Assembly (NCBI GenBank): GCA_018382295.1
Contig: JAGZQF010000011.1
Coordinates: forward strand, 3,297-67,296
Direction of reading: 5' to 3'
DNA: 64,000 nt
Source of the DNA: Collinsella sp.
GTDB taxonomy: Bacteria > Actinomycetota > Coriobacteriia > Coriobacteriales > Coriobacteriaceae
Shown: positions 7,225 to 17,071 of the stretch, piece by piece
Layout of the letters: each line of letters opens with the position of its first letter
Position numbering within the stretch: the first letter of the stretch is position 1
The notes under the pieces: generated by a model
Databases searched by the model: none
Told to the model about the DNA's origin: nothing
The model's input: only the letters and a program-made list of their open reading frames with translations
Position numbers and translations under genes: made by a program

Positions 7225-9452
7225 GTGGCACACAACAAGCTGGAGGCAAGCCTCCAAGACCAGCGTAGTCAAGGCGGACATGGAGCCATTCCCCTCTCCG
7301 CTGGCATGCTACTCGTAACGCTCGGCGTCGTATACGGCGACATCGGCACGAGCCCCATGTACACCATGAAATCAATCGTCGCCAACAACGGCGGCATCGG
7401 TACCGTCAGCGAGGACATGATCCTGGGCGCGCTTTCGCTCGTCATCTGGACCATGACGCTCGTGACCACGGTCAAGTACGTGGTAATCGCCATGAAGGCC
7501 GACAACCACAACGAAGGCGGCATCTTCGCCCTGTTTAGCCTGGTACGCAAGGTGGCACCGTGGCTGATTCTCCCCGCCATGATCGGCGGTGCGGCGCTGC
7601 TCGCCGACGGCATCCTCACCCCTCCGTCACGGTTACCACGGCCATCGAGGGTCTGCGCACCATCGAGTGGGGCCACGCACTATTGGGTGACGGTCAGACC
7701 AATGTGATCATCATCACCATCATCATTATCTGCGGTCTGTTTGCCATGCAGCGCGCCGGCACCTCGTCAATCGGCAAGCTCTTCGGCCCGCTCATGACGC
7801 TGTGGTTCCTGTTCCTGGCAGGCGCCGGCCTGTTCAACATGCTCGGCAACCTGTCCATCTTGCGCGCGCTCAACCCCATTCGCGGCATTATGTTCCTGTT
7901 CTCGCCCATCAACCACTCGGGCATCATGGTGCTCGGCTTCGTCTTCCTGTCGACGACCGGCGCCGAGGCGCTCTATTCGGACATGGGTCACGTGGGCAAG
8001 GCTAACATTTACGCATCCTGGCCGTTCGTAAAGGCGGCCCTCATCCTTAACTATCTGGGTCAGGGCGCTTGGCTGCTCGCCAACAACTCCAACCCCCAGA
8101 TGCTCGCGATGGATATTGTTAACCCGTTCTATATGATGCTTCCCGAGCCCCTGCGCCCCTTTGCCATCGTGCTTTCGGCCGTAGCGGCCATCATCGCCTC
8201 GCAGGCGCTCATCACCGGCTCGTTCTCGCTGGTATCCGAGGCAACGCGCCTCAACCTTATGCCGCACCTGCGCATCCACTACCCCAGCGACACCAAGGGT
8301 CAACTCTATATTCCGCTCGTCAACAACATCATGTGGGTCGGCTGCATCTTCATCGTGCTGCTGTTCCAAAACTCCGAGCGCATGGAGAGCGCCTACGGCC
8401 TCGCCATTACCGTGACCATGCTCATGACCACGACGCTTTTGACGAGCTATATCGCTGGCATTCTCAAGCACAAGCTGGGCGCCTGCGTCTTCGCCCTGCT
8501 CTTCGGTGCCATTGAGCTGTGCTTCTTTGCCTCGTGCCTCACCATGTTCTTTGACGGCGGCTATGTGATGATCTTCCTGGCCGCACTGCTGTTTGGCCTT
8601 ATGTACGTGTGGCGCCGTGGCACCGCCATCGAGCGCACGCAGACGATTCTGTTGCCCGTCTCCAAGTACATCGATCAGCTCAACCGCCTGCGCAACGACG
8701 AGACCTATCCCGTGCTCGCCGACAATCTGGTATTTCTCACCAACAGCCCCGACCCGCTCACGCTCGACCGCGACGTGCTCTATTCCATCCTGGATAAGCA
8801 TCCCAAGCGCGCCAAGGCATATTGGTTCATTAACGTGCACGTTACCGACGAACCCTATACGCACGAGTATTCCGTCGAGACCTTTGGCACGGACTTCCTC
8901 TTCCGCGTTCGCCTGGACCTGGGCTTTAAAGTCAACCAGCGCGTCAACGCTTATCTGCGTCAGATCGTCGGCGACTTGATGGCATCGGGCGAGCTGCCGC
9001 CGCAACATCACACCTACTCCATCTACGAGACACGCGGCAACGTGGGTGACTTCCGCTTTTGTATGCTGCGCAAGATGCTTGCCCCCGAAACGGACATCAA
9101 CCGCAATGACCACCGCGTGATGGCCATCAAGTACGCCGTCCGCCGCGCCTGCGGAAGCCCGGCACGCTGGTACGGTCTTGAGAACTCGGCCATCATCATC
9201 GAGTACGTGCCGCTGTTTGCCCGCATGCGCCCGGCCGTTAAGCTCGTGCGCACCCAGGTGCCGCTCGAGGTTCAGATCGAAGAGGCCGAGGAAATGGAAG
9301 TCGACATCTTCTCGGACGACTTGGTCAACGGCAACGAAGCCGGTAAGGACATGAACGTCGATCCCACCGAGTTGCTCGAGAGCGTCGCCGATACGCCCGA
9401 ACAGCAACTCGACGGACTCGAGAGCACCCAGTTCAACGACGCCAACTTCTAA
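7225..9452 (+). pseudogene. kup: KUP potassium transporter, interrupted by a frameshift
   Basis: Two adjacent frames together give a full KUP/Trk-type K+ uptake protein. The first (from GTG 7225, RBS AAGGGAG) holds GVVYGDIGTSPMYTMKS and ends in frame near ADGILTP; the second continues from SVTVTTAIEGLRT through about 12 membrane segments and the hydrophilic C-terminus to 9452. Restoring one C in the C-run at 7619-7622 would rejoin them and reproduce the conserved family stretch, giving about 742 residues. The rest of the reading frame is intact, so a recent deletion, an assembly error, or slippage at the C-run are all possible. Confidence 0.88.
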
Positions 9453-9474
9453 CACGCCATCAGCCATTGACGAC

Positions 9475-9513
9475 AACGGCCTCGCATCTCATAAGAGGTG
9501 CGAGGCCGTTTTA
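9475..9513 (+). terminator. Intrinsic terminator of kup
   Basis: A 16-bp GC-rich stem (AACGGCCTCGCATCTC and its complement, with one wobble), ATAA loop and trailing TTTT lie 22 bases after the kup stop. Confidence 0.85.
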
Positions 9514-9533
9514 TGTCGCAACGGACCAGTGAG

Positions 9534-10499
9534 CTACGAACGACGCGGCTCGGGAACCACGAGCCTATCGGGGCTCGCGCCCTCAGCATCCATCAGGCTC
9601 ACGTAGCGAATCGACGGATCCCCATACATCGCGTAGTAATAATTGCCCGTGCGCGCGCTAAAGCATCCGGTGTAGATAGTCTTCTCGAACTCACCATCGC
9701 CCATCCTGGACGCTCCCTCGATCATCACCACGCCCTCGAGCGAGCGGAACATGCGAACGACGTTTTCGGTCTCGCTCTCCTTTTGCGGGTAATTGGCATT
9801 GAGGTACGCCGCCTTTACAAAACGGCTCGGCGAATAGCAGTCACCCGGAATACCGCGCATGCCGGCACCCGCGCCATAGGGCTTGAGCTCGGCGCCACGC
9901 CATGTCGCCGCCTGCGGAAAATCGCTTGTGGCCGTGATATAGGTGCGCAGGTTTTCCATGTGCCACGGGAAGGCGGGCTGATTGGCAAGGGTGTCGACCG
10001 GATCGTCGTATACATGCAGGCCGTCAGCCATCATCTCGACCACGATGCTACGCCGGCCGTCGCCGATAATCCAATGGAGCAGCGACACGCCCAGCCCCTC
10101 TCCGGCAGATTTGGCGACAATCACCGTGTCGCGCAGCGCGGCCTCGACCTCATCGACCGTCGAGAACGTCGCTGCCACCCACAGGGGAAACTCATAGGCC
10201 GCGATATTGGTCTTTCCATCAACCGGGCCCTCGGCATACTCGGCATAGCCGGGAAAGTTGAGCCCCGCCACAGCCAGACCCGCATCGTTACCGCAATCGA
10301 AAAACATGGGATAGTTCTTGTAATCGATGCACATACCGATCACCGCGTGTGCCGCTGTCGCGTCGTCGATAAACGAATACGGAATGTGGAACCCGCGCGG
10401 CATCACGCGAACCTGTTGGCCGTAGTCAAAGCTCCAGTCGAGGTTGCGGCCTAGATACATGTGGCCAGAATTATCGGTAAATCGAATGCTCGTACACAT
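9534..10499 (-). CDS. bsh: Bile salt hydrolase (choloylglycine hydrolase family)
   Basis: The 321-residue protein starts MCTSIRF, so Cys2 becomes the N-terminal nucleophile after Met removal. Arg18 and Asp21 (LGRNLDWSF) and the AGLNFPGY segment match the Clostridium perfringens bile salt hydrolase active site. The enzyme cleaves glycine or taurine from conjugated bile acids; penicillin V acylase of the same family is the alternative. The start at 10499 follows AGGAGG; a longer reading would bury the catalytic Cys and is wrong. It is a single gene, transcribed toward the kup terminator. It fits a gut habitat. Confidence 0.92.
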   Translation of the reverse strand: MCTSIRFTDNSGHMYLGRNLDWSFDYGQQVRVMPRGFHIPYSFIDDATAAHAVIGMCIDYKNYPMFFDCGNDAGLAVAGLNFPGYAEYAEGPVDGKTNIAAYEFPLWVAATFSTVDEVEAALRDTVIVAKSAGEGLGVSLLHWIIGDGRRSIVVEMMADGLHVYDDPVDTLANQPAFPWHMENLRTYITATSDFPQAATWRGAELKPYGAGAGMRGIPGDCYSPSRFVKAAYLNANYPQKESETENVVRMFRSLEGVVMIEGASRMGDGEFEKTIYTGCFSARTGNYYYAMYGDPSIRYVSLMDAEGASPDRLVVPEPRRS

Positions 10500-10630
10500 A
10501 GCGCCTCCTAGCTTTACGTTCCTGCTAAGGTTATTGTCACCAAACAAAAAGGCGCTAAACACAAAAGCCCGCACATGACAACAATGTCACGCCCGGACCA
10601 AAAGAGACGAAGTGCGGTGCTTTGGTCCCC

Positions 10631-11050
10631 TTAGACCAACTTTCCTAGACAGTGGTCAATCATGTGCTGAACCATCTGTGCCTCGAAGCCCACAAAGTCC
10701 TGTTTGCGCTCGCGCATCTTGCCGTCGACGATCACGTCATAAGCGACCTTGCACTTGATATAGCGCGTGGACTTGGTGACCTCCTCGTGCGTCAGGCAGC
10801 TCTCCTCCATCTTGCTGGCACCCAGGCCAAACACCAGACGGGGGTTGTAAAGCACGTGGGGCTCGCCGGCATCGTCCAGGTAGACGCAGACCTTCTTGGT
10901 GACGCCAATCTGGTTGGCGGCAAGGCAGCCGGCATCGTCGAGCGACTTGATGGTATCGATCAGGTCCTGTGCCACCGACTCGTCCTCGACGGTCGCGACC
11001 TCGCAACGCTGGGACAGGATAGCCTCGTCGTGGCAGAGCTCTTTAATCAT
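10631..11050 (-). CDS. Peptide deformylase-like protein lacking catalytic Glu (paralogue 2)
   Basis: The 139-residue protein keeps motif 1 with Gln (CLAANQIG), but motif 2 reads ESCLT rather than EGCLS, and motif 3 reads QHMIDH rather than QHEIDH. The metal ligands (Cys and two His) remain; the general acid/base Glu is Met. It may bind metal and peptide without normal deformylation, or work by another mechanism. The ATG at 11050 follows GGAGGA. Paralogue 1 at 2968-3378 has the complementary change (no Gln, Glu present). Confidence 0.85.
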   Translation of the reverse strand: MIKELCHDEAILSQRCEVATVEDESVAQDLIDTIKSLDDAGCLAANQIGVTKKVCVYLDDAGEPHVLYNPRLVFGLGASKMEESCLTHEEVTKSTRYIKCKVAYDVIVDGKMRERKQDFVGFEAQMVQHMIDHCLGKLV

Positions 11051-11243
11051 ACGTTCCTCCATAGGGGTCGTTGTAACTGCTTAAGTATACGGTACCCACA
11101 CATTTTCATACGGAAAATACCGCCCGTCCGCTACAAAGCGCCGAACATCAACATGTGAGGAACAGCAAGGTTGTAAAGGCGATATAGTGAGTGAGTTCGT
11201 GTCAATCGGCCTAAACTCGGGGCCGAACAAGGAAAGGGTATGC

Positions 11244-12554
11244 ATGGACGAACTATTTCACGTCAGTGAGCGCAAGTCCACAATCGGGACCGAACTCCGC
11301 GCTGGACTGACAACATTCCTGGCGATGGCCTACATCATCGCCGTCAACCCCGCGGTGCTCTCGGGCGCTGGCATCGATGCGGGAGCGCTCGCCTGCGCCA
11401 CCTGCCTGGGCGCCGGCATCATGACCATCTGCATGGGCATCTTCGCTAACCGCCCGCTCGCCTGCGCGTCGGGCTTAGGCGTCAACGCGATGATCGCTGG
11501 AATCACCACCACCGTCTGCGGCGGTGACTGGCACGTGGCCATGAGCGTCATCTTCCTCGAGGGTATCGTCATCTTGCTGCTCGTGCTTTGTGGCCTGCGC
11601 GAGGCCATCATGGACGCCATCCCGGTTGTCCTGCGTCACGCCATCTCGGTGGGCCTGGGCCTGTTCATCGCCATGATTGGCCTGTGCGATGCCGGCATTA
11701 TCACCGCTGGCACCGGTACACTCGTCGGTCTGGGCGACATCACCTCCCCCACCTTCATCGTCGGCATCATCTCCATCCTGGTGACAGTCGCCCTCGCCTG
11801 CCGCAACGTCCCCGGCTCGCTGCTCATCGGCATCGTCGTCGCCGTCATCGCCGGTATCCCCCTAGGTGTGACCCAGGCTCCGACCGGTATCATCGCCCCG
11901 CTCGACTTCTCGAGCATCGGTGGCCCCATCGCCGACGCCGGCGGCGTGCCCGCCATCGTCAAGGTCCTTACCGACCCCACGCTCCTCGTCATCTCGTTCT
12001 CGCTGCTCATGAGCGACTTCTTCGACACCATGGGCACCGCGATGGCCGTGGCCAAGCAGGGCGAGTTCCTCACCGACGACGGCAACGTCGAGGATATCAA
12101 GGAGATCCTGATCGTCGACTCCGCCGCCGCTGCTGTGGGCGGTTTCATGGGCGTCTCCTCCATCACCACCTTCGTCGAGTCCACCTCTGGCGCTGCCGAC
12201 GGTGGCCGCACGGGCCTCACCTCCGTCACCACCGGCGTGTTGTTCATTCTCGCCGCGTTCTTCTCCCCCATCGTCACCATCGTTTCCAGCGCCGCCACCT
12301 GCGGTGCTCTGGTCTACGTCGGCTACCTCATGATGAGCGAGGCCTCCGAGATCGACTGGTCCGACGTGTCGCAGGGTTTCCCGGCGTTCATGATTGTCGC
12401 CGGCGTGCCCTTCACCTACTCCATCTCTGCCGGCATTGGCCTGGGCTTTATCGCCTACGTGATCGTCGCGCTCTTTAAGGGCGAGGCCTCCAAGATCAAG
12501 CCGCTCATGTGGATCGCAGCCCTTGCCTTCCTCGTCTACTTCTTCGTAGCGTAA
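11244..12554 (+). CDS. AzgA-type purine (guanine/hypoxanthine) permease
   Basis: The 436-residue protein has the NCS2/AzgA signature near its N-terminus (GTELRAGLTTFLAMAYIIAVNP) and about 12-14 membrane segments, matching GhxP/PbuG-like proton symporters for hypoxanthine, guanine or adenine. The ATG at 11244 follows GGAAAGGG; a GTG at 11187 would add a polar leader with no family match. A strong terminator follows. A uracil-type NCS2 permease lies close by at 13418-14752. Confidence 0.9.
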   Translation: MDELFHVSERKSTIGTELRAGLTTFLAMAYIIAVNPAVLSGAGIDAGALACATCLGAGIMTICMGIFANRPLACASGLGVNAMIAGITTTVCGGDWHVAMSVIFLEGIVILLLVLCGLREAIMDAIPVVLRHAISVGLGLFIAMIGLCDAGIITAGTGTLVGLGDITSPTFIVGIISILVTVALACRNVPGSLLIGIVVAVIAGIPLGVTQAPTGIIAPLDFSSIGGPIADAGGVPAIVKVLTDPTLLVISFSLLMSDFFDTMGTAMAVAKQGEFLTDDGNVEDIKEILIVDSAAAAVGGFMGVSSITTFVESTSGAADGGRTGLTSVTTGVLFILAAFFSPIVTIVSSAATCGALVYVGYLMMSEASEIDWSDVSQGFPAFMIVAGVPFTYSISAGIGLGFIAYVIVALFKGEASKIKPLMWIAALAFLVYFFVA

Positions 12555-12581
12555 CGGCATAGTCTGCCGAAGCAAAACAAC

Positions 12582-12622
12582 AAGGCGCGGAGTCGCATCG
12601 AACGGCTCCGCGCCTTTCTTTT
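12582..12622 (+). terminator. Intrinsic terminator after the purine permease
   Basis: AAGGCGCGGAG pairs with CTCCGCGCCTT and is followed by TCTTTT, 28 bases after the stop. Confidence 0.85.
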
Positions 12623-12691
12623 AGCGTCTGCCCCCGTGCCAGCGTGCGACAATTGAGGCTGTCAATATCACAACACCGAGAGAAGCCTGCC

Positions 12692-13357
12692 TTGGAAGCG
12701 CATCATAAGCAGATAACCGTTTATTCAGAGTGTGTGGAAGGCGCGCCCGTCATCTACCTCCCCGTGGTTATGGGCGACGGTAGTGAAGTCTACGAGCGCT
12801 GCCGAGAGCTCGACTGCCCGCCATTCACCCTTGTCGCCATTGGAGGGCTCGATTGGAATCGCGAGCTGAGCCCCTGGGAATGTGAGGGAACTATACGAGA
12901 TGCCGAGCCCTTTGGTGGACAGGCTGCTGGTTTTCTTGACGAGTTGTTGAAGCAGATAATCCCCCAGGCCGAATCATCGCTCCCGCAACCGCCCGCCTGG
13001 CGCGGCGTTGCCGGCTACTCGTTGGCGGGTCTTTTTGCACTGTGGACACTTTGGCAAACAGATGTCTTTGAGCGCGCGGCAAGTGCATCGGGGTCGCTGT
13101 GGTTCCCCGGCTTTATCGACTACGCGCGCGAGCGCACGATGACAGCCACGCCCGACGCCGCCTATCTGTCGCTCGGTAAAAAGGAAACCAAGACGCCCAA
13201 CCGCATGATGCGGCACGTACTCGACGATACGCACGCGATGGAAGAGCTGTTTATAGAGCGTGACATTCCAACAACGCTGGAGCTCAACCCCGGCAACCAC
13301 TTTGCCCAAACTGACCTGCGCATGGCGCGCGGCATCCACTGGATACTGACGCATTAA
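12692..13357 (+). CDS. Esterase-like alpha/beta hydrolase
   Basis: A 221-residue protein with a GYSLAG nucleophile elbow near residue 108, typical of small D-family/enterochelin-esterase-like serine hydrolases, and a C-terminal GNHFAQ that supplies a plausible catalytic His. No signal peptide. The start is uncertain: TTG at 12692 with GAGAGAAG upstream is preferred; GTG at 12644 would add 16 residues. A bidirectional terminator follows. Substrate unknown. Confidence 0.75.
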   Translation: MEAHHKQITVYSECVEGAPVIYLPVVMGDGSEVYERCRELDCPPFTLVAIGGLDWNRELSPWECEGTIRDAEPFGGQAAGFLDELLKQIIPQAESSLPQPPAWRGVAGYSLAGLFALWTLWQTDVFERAASASGSLWFPGFIDYARERTMTATPDAAYLSLGKKETKTPNRMMRHVLDDTHAMEELFIERDIPTTLELNPGNHFAQTDLRMARGIHWILTH

Positions 13358-13400
13358 AAATGGCGTCCACGCGTACATACGCATGGACGCCATTTTTAAT
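13356..13400. terminator. Bidirectional terminator
   Basis: A perfect 14-bp stem (AAAAATGGCGTCCA and complement, 13356-13369 with 13384-13397) sits between the convergent esterase-like and NCS2 permease genes, with A/T tracts on both sides. Confidence 0.88.
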
Positions 13401-13417
13401 TTGGCTGAACGCAGCTA

Positions 13418-14752
13418 CTATTCAGCAGTCTCCTCAAGCTCGGAAGTATCGAACTCAAAGTCATTACCGGGCAGGATGGCGTTGAGCACAATGCCCACCA
13501 GCGAGCCCACGGCAAGGCCCGAAAGCGAAATCGTCACGCCGCCCAGCTCCAGCACGATGGCACCGGCGGTACTGTAGGCAATGCCGAGCGAAAGCACGAG
13601 CACCAGAGCCGCAACCAGCACATTGCGGTTGTTCTGGAAATCGATCTGGTTTTCGATAAGGTTGCGAACGCCCACGGCACTGATCATGCCGTAGAGCACG
13701 AGCGACACGCCGCCGATAACGCACGCCGGCATGGCGGCAATCACCGCAGCGAACTTGGGGCAGAACGAGAGGACAATGGCGCAGCACGCGGCAATGCGAA
13801 TCACGCGTGGGTCGAACACGCGCGTAAGCGCAAGCACGCCGGTGTTCTCGCCATACGTAGTGTTGGCGGGGGCGCCAAAGAGCGATGCCAAGATGGTCGC
13901 CAGGCCATCGCCGAGCAGGGTACGGTGCAGACCGGGATCGGCAATGTAATTGCGTTCGCAGGTAGAGCCAATGGCGGAGATATCGCCAATGTGCTCAATC
14001 ATGGTTGCAAAGGCCAGCGGCATGATGGTGATGATGGCCGTCGTGGCAAGACCGCTATCGAACTGCGGGCCAAAGAGCGCAAACACGGTGTTGTCCCACA
14101 CGATGGGCAGACCGACCCAGGGGGCGGCTGCGACGCCAGAGAAGTCGACCTCGCCCAACGCGGCCGCAACGGCATAGCTCACCACAACGCCCAGCAAAAT
14201 CGGCACGATCTTGACCATGCCGCGGCCCCAGATGTTGCAGATGACGATCACGGCCACAGCGATAACGGCGACAAGCCAGTTGGTCTGGCAGTTGGCAATG
14301 GCAGAGCTCGCCAGGATCAGGCCGATGGAAATGACGATGGGACCGGTCACCACCGGCGGAAAGAAGCGCATGACACGCTTGGCGCCAAATGCGCGGAACA
14401 GCGCCGCCAGCACCGGATAGAGCAGGCCGGCGCAGGCAACGCCCAGGCAAGCGTAAGGCAAAAGCTCGGCCTCGCCGTTGGGTGCAATGGCGGCATAACC
14501 CACGATAAAGGCAAACGACGAGCCCAGAAACGCGGGCACCTTACCGCGCGATAAAAAATGAAACAGCAGCGTGCCGATGCCGGCGAACAGAAGCGTCGCC
14601 GAAACGGAAAGGCCGGTGAGCACGGGCACGAGCACCGTGGCTCCGAACATCGCAAACATATGTTGCAAACCCAACACAAACATGCGCGGGCGGCCGAGCG
14701 ACGATGCATCGTAGATGGCATCGGTGACGGCGGGCGTCGAGGATTGGGACAT
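13418..14752 (-). CDS. NCS2 uracil/xanthine permease (UraA-like)
   Basis: The 444-residue protein has the UraA-type opening GLQHMFAMFGATVLVP, a GSSFAF half-helix and about 14 membrane segments. UraA proteins import uracil with protons; some relatives prefer xanthine. It ends in an acidic tail (DTSELEETAE). The ATG follows AAAGGA. It is a single gene, downstream of the MetE-C-like gene on the same strand with a 123-base gap. Confidence 0.9.
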   Translation of the reverse strand: MSQSSTPAVTDAIYDASSLGRPRMFVLGLQHMFAMFGATVLVPVLTGLSVSATLLFAGIGTLLFHFLSRGKVPAFLGSSFAFIVGYAAIAPNGEAELLPYACLGVACAGLLYPVLAALFRAFGAKRVMRFFPPVVTGPIVISIGLILASSAIANCQTNWLVAVIAVAVIVICNIWGRGMVKIVPILLGVVVSYAVAAALGEVDFSGVAAAPWVGLPIVWDNTVFALFGPQFDSGLATTAIITIMPLAFATMIEHIGDISAIGSTCERNYIADPGLHRTLLGDGLATILASLFGAPANTTYGENTGVLALTRVFDPRVIRIAACCAIVLSFCPKFAAVIAAMPACVIGGVSLVLYGMISAVGVRNLIENQIDFQNNRNVLVAALVLVLSLGIAYSTAGAIVLELGGVTISLSGLAVGSLVGIVLNAILPGNDFEFDTSELEETAE

Positions 14753-14875
14753 GGAAGTCCTTTCATGATGGAAGGGCGATCAGGCATATCGGATAATCTG
14801 CCCGAACGATACGATCCGAACCATTGTACGTGATACGTCATGTCTCGCGCGCGCTGTCACCTGCAAACGGTAACG

Positions 14876-16009
14876 TTACTTCCAAACGCGCTCGGAAATG
14901 TGCTTGACCAGCGCGATCTTTGCCCACTGTTCGTCCTCGGTCAGTTTGTTGCCAATCTCACAGCTGGCAAAGCCGCACTGGGGCGACAGGTACAGGTTCT
15001 CGAGCGGCACATACTTTGCGGCCTCGTGGATACGTTCGACGATAACGTCCTCGTCCTCGAGCTCAGCGGCCTTGGTGGTCACCAGGCCCAGCACGACCTT
15101 CTTGCCGGGAGCAACATACTTGAGCGGCTCAAAGCCACCGGCGCGCGGCGTATCGAACTCAAGGTAGAACGCGTCGACATCCTCGTGCGCAAACAGGTAC
15201 GGTGCAATGGGATCGTAACCACCCTCGAAGGCATACGTGGAGTGATAGTTGCCGCGGCACACGTGCGTGTTGATAACCAGATCGTCGGGCTTGCCCGCGA
15301 TGGCAGCATTGTTGAGCGCCACGCCCAGCTCGCTCACCTTTTGCAGGTCAACCGGACTCATGCCGGTCTTGGACACAAAGTCGGTATCGCAATAGATGCC
15401 CCAGGTGCAGTCATCAAATTGGATGTTGCGGCAGCCCGCGGCATACAGGTCGGCAATCACGGTGCGGTATGCTGCGGCAATGGCATCGGCGAGCTCTTCG
15501 TCGGTCTTATAGACGGCACGCAGGCTCTCCTGCTGGCCATCACAGCGGTCGAGTGTGACTTCGGAGAACGTCTGGATCGGTGCCGGAATGGTCTGGCGCG
15601 CGATCTGGCCCTCACCCTCGAGCGACTTGACAAATTTGAAGTGCTCGACGAACGGATGGTTCTCGCCGCTAATGGGACCGGTTACCGCGGCGGTGTCGGC
15701 GGTAGTCTCCTCATCGTGAAACATGTAGCCCGTGCGCGAGGCGCGGCGCTCAATGCCGTTGAGTCCCCACATAAAATCGAGGTGCCAGTAGCTGCGGCGA
15801 AACTCGCCATCGGTAATCACCTGCAGGCCGGCAGCCTTCTGCTTGGCCACTAAGTCGCGGATGGCCTCGTCCTCGACGGCCTTAAGGCCGGAAGCGTCGA
15901 GTTTACCCGCGACATAGGCGGCACGGGCATCCTTTACAGCCTGCGGACGAAGAAAACTGCCGACGATATCGGCGCGAAACGGCGCGTTCGGTTGAATCGA
16001 AGTGCTCAT
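14876..16009 (-). CDS. MetE C-terminal-domain-like methyltransferase (YxjG/YxjH family)
   Basis: The 377-residue protein corresponds to the catalytic half of cobalamin-independent methionine synthase, as in Bacillus YxjG/YxjH. Likely zinc ligands are the His and Cys in NTHVCRGNYHS and the Cys in SPQCGFAS. Such stand-alone proteins transfer a methyl group to a thiol, probably homocysteine; the methyl donor is not certain. The ATG at 16009 follows AGGGAG; an ATG 18 bases upstream has no good site. The LysR gene at 16165 lies upstream on the same strand, with a palindromic operator in between. Confidence 0.87.
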   Translation of the reverse strand: MSTSIQPNAPFRADIVGSFLRPQAVKDARAAYVAGKLDASGLKAVEDEAIRDLVAKQKAAGLQVITDGEFRRSYWHLDFMWGLNGIERRASRTGYMFHDEETTADTAAVTGPISGENHPFVEHFKFVKSLEGEGQIARQTIPAPIQTFSEVTLDRCDGQQESLRAVYKTDEELADAIAAAYRTVIADLYAAGCRNIQFDDCTWGIYCDTDFVSKTGMSPVDLQKVSELGVALNNAAIAGKPDDLVINTHVCRGNYHSTYAFEGGYDPIAPYLFAHEDVDAFYLEFDTPRAGGFEPLKYVAPGKKVVLGLVTTKAAELEDEDVIVERIHEAAKYVPLENLYLSPQCGFASCEIGNKLTEDEQWAKIALVKHISERVWK

Positions 16010-16095
16010 AGATATCTCCCTTTGCATCGGTTGCTTTACTGGGACAGAGTATGAGCGCTCATATGGTCATCGTAAAATATACGTTTATAACAGTT

Positions 16096-16118
16096 TGATA
16101 TAGATGATTCCTATATCA
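16096..16118 (-). promoter_or_regulatory. Candidate operator upstream of the MetE-C-like gene
   Basis: TGATATAG-N7-CTATATCA is an interrupted palindrome 87 bases before the ATG of the methyltransferase gene. Its form fits LysR-type sites, and a LysR gene is the next gene upstream. Confidence 0.55.
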
Positions 16119-16164
16119 GTCTGGACTGTCATAAAGAGATTTGAACCGTGCGGAGCACAGCAGC

Positions 16165-17061
16165 CTAGATATGCTGACGAATCGCGTCGATATAGGCCCG
16201 ACCGTAGCGCGTGAGCGTCGTGTTCTTGCGCGTGATGATGCCAATCTCCATGTACTCGTCCACGTCGAGCGGAATCGAGATAATGCCGGGGCCGTTGAGC
16301 TCGTGGCTGATCACGCCCGAGCATACCGTGTAGCCGTTGAGGCCCATGGCCAAATTGAACAACGTCGCACGGTCGCGCACGCGGATATTTTTGCGACGCT
16401 CGAACGTCGAGGTCAGCTCCTCGGAATAGTAAAACGAGTTGTAGCTGCCCTGCTCGTAGGACAGGAACGGGTAGTCTTCCAGATCCTCGAGCGTCACGCC
16501 GGAGCGGCCCGCCAGCGGATGGTCGGCGCAGACGAAGACATGCGGCGTGGCGCAGAAGAGCCCTTCGAACACGAGCTCGTTGGCGGCAAGCATGCGCTCG
16601 ATGACCTCGCGATTGTGCTCCGACAGATACAGGATGCCGAGTTCGCTTTTCATATGCGCGACATCCTCGATAATTTCGTGGGTCTGCTCCTCGCGCAGGG
16701 TAAAGTCGTAGCGCGCGGCATCGAACTCGCGGATCACATCGACAAACGCATTAACGGCAAAGGAATAATGCTGGCAGCTCACACTAAAGTGCGGCACCTG
16801 CTCGGACGTGCCTTTGTACTTGCCCTCGAGCAGGTCGGCCTGGTCGAGCACCTGGCGCGCGTAGCCCAAGAAGGTCTCGCCTTCCTCGGACACAATGACG
16901 CCCTTGTTGGTGCGCTCAAAGATATGCACACCCATCTCGTTTTCGAGATCGCGAATCGACGCGGTAATCGAGGGCTGCGACACAAAGAGCCGGCGCGAGG
17001 CCTCGGTGATGCTACCGCATTCGGCAACCTTAACAACATATCTGAGCTGCTGAAGCTTCAT
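16165..17061 (-). CDS. LysR-type transcriptional regulator
   Basis: A 298-residue LysR protein: winged HTH at residues ~1-60 (SITEASRRLFVSQPSITASI) and an effector domain at ~90-298. The ATG at 17061 follows GGAGAAGG; a reading extended to 17268 overlaps the HAD gene. It lies 10 bases after the HAD phosphatase, so the two are probably cotranscribed, and upstream of the MetE-C-like gene, which it may control (inference from the operator at 16096-16118). Confidence 0.92.
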   Translation of the reverse strand: MKLQQLRYVVKVAECGSITEASRRLFVSQPSITASIRDLENEMGVHIFERTNKGVIVSEEGETFLGYARQVLDQADLLEGKYKGTSEQVPHFSVSCQHYSFAVNAFVDVIREFDAARYDFTLREEQTHEIIEDVAHMKSELGILYLSEHNREVIERMLAANELVFEGLFCATPHVFVCADHPLAGRSGVTLEDLEDYPFLSYEQGSYNSFYYSEELTSTFERRKNIRVRDRATLFNLAMGLNGYTVCSGVISHELNGPGIISIPLDVDEYMEIGIITRKNTTLTRYGRAYIDAIRQHI

Positions 17062-17071
17062 AGCCTTCTCC

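Noticed and set aside
7767..9476. 569-residue antisense frame over kup
   Set aside because: Composition is His/Glu/Gly-rich as expected for antisense of a membrane protein; no domain is recognisable.
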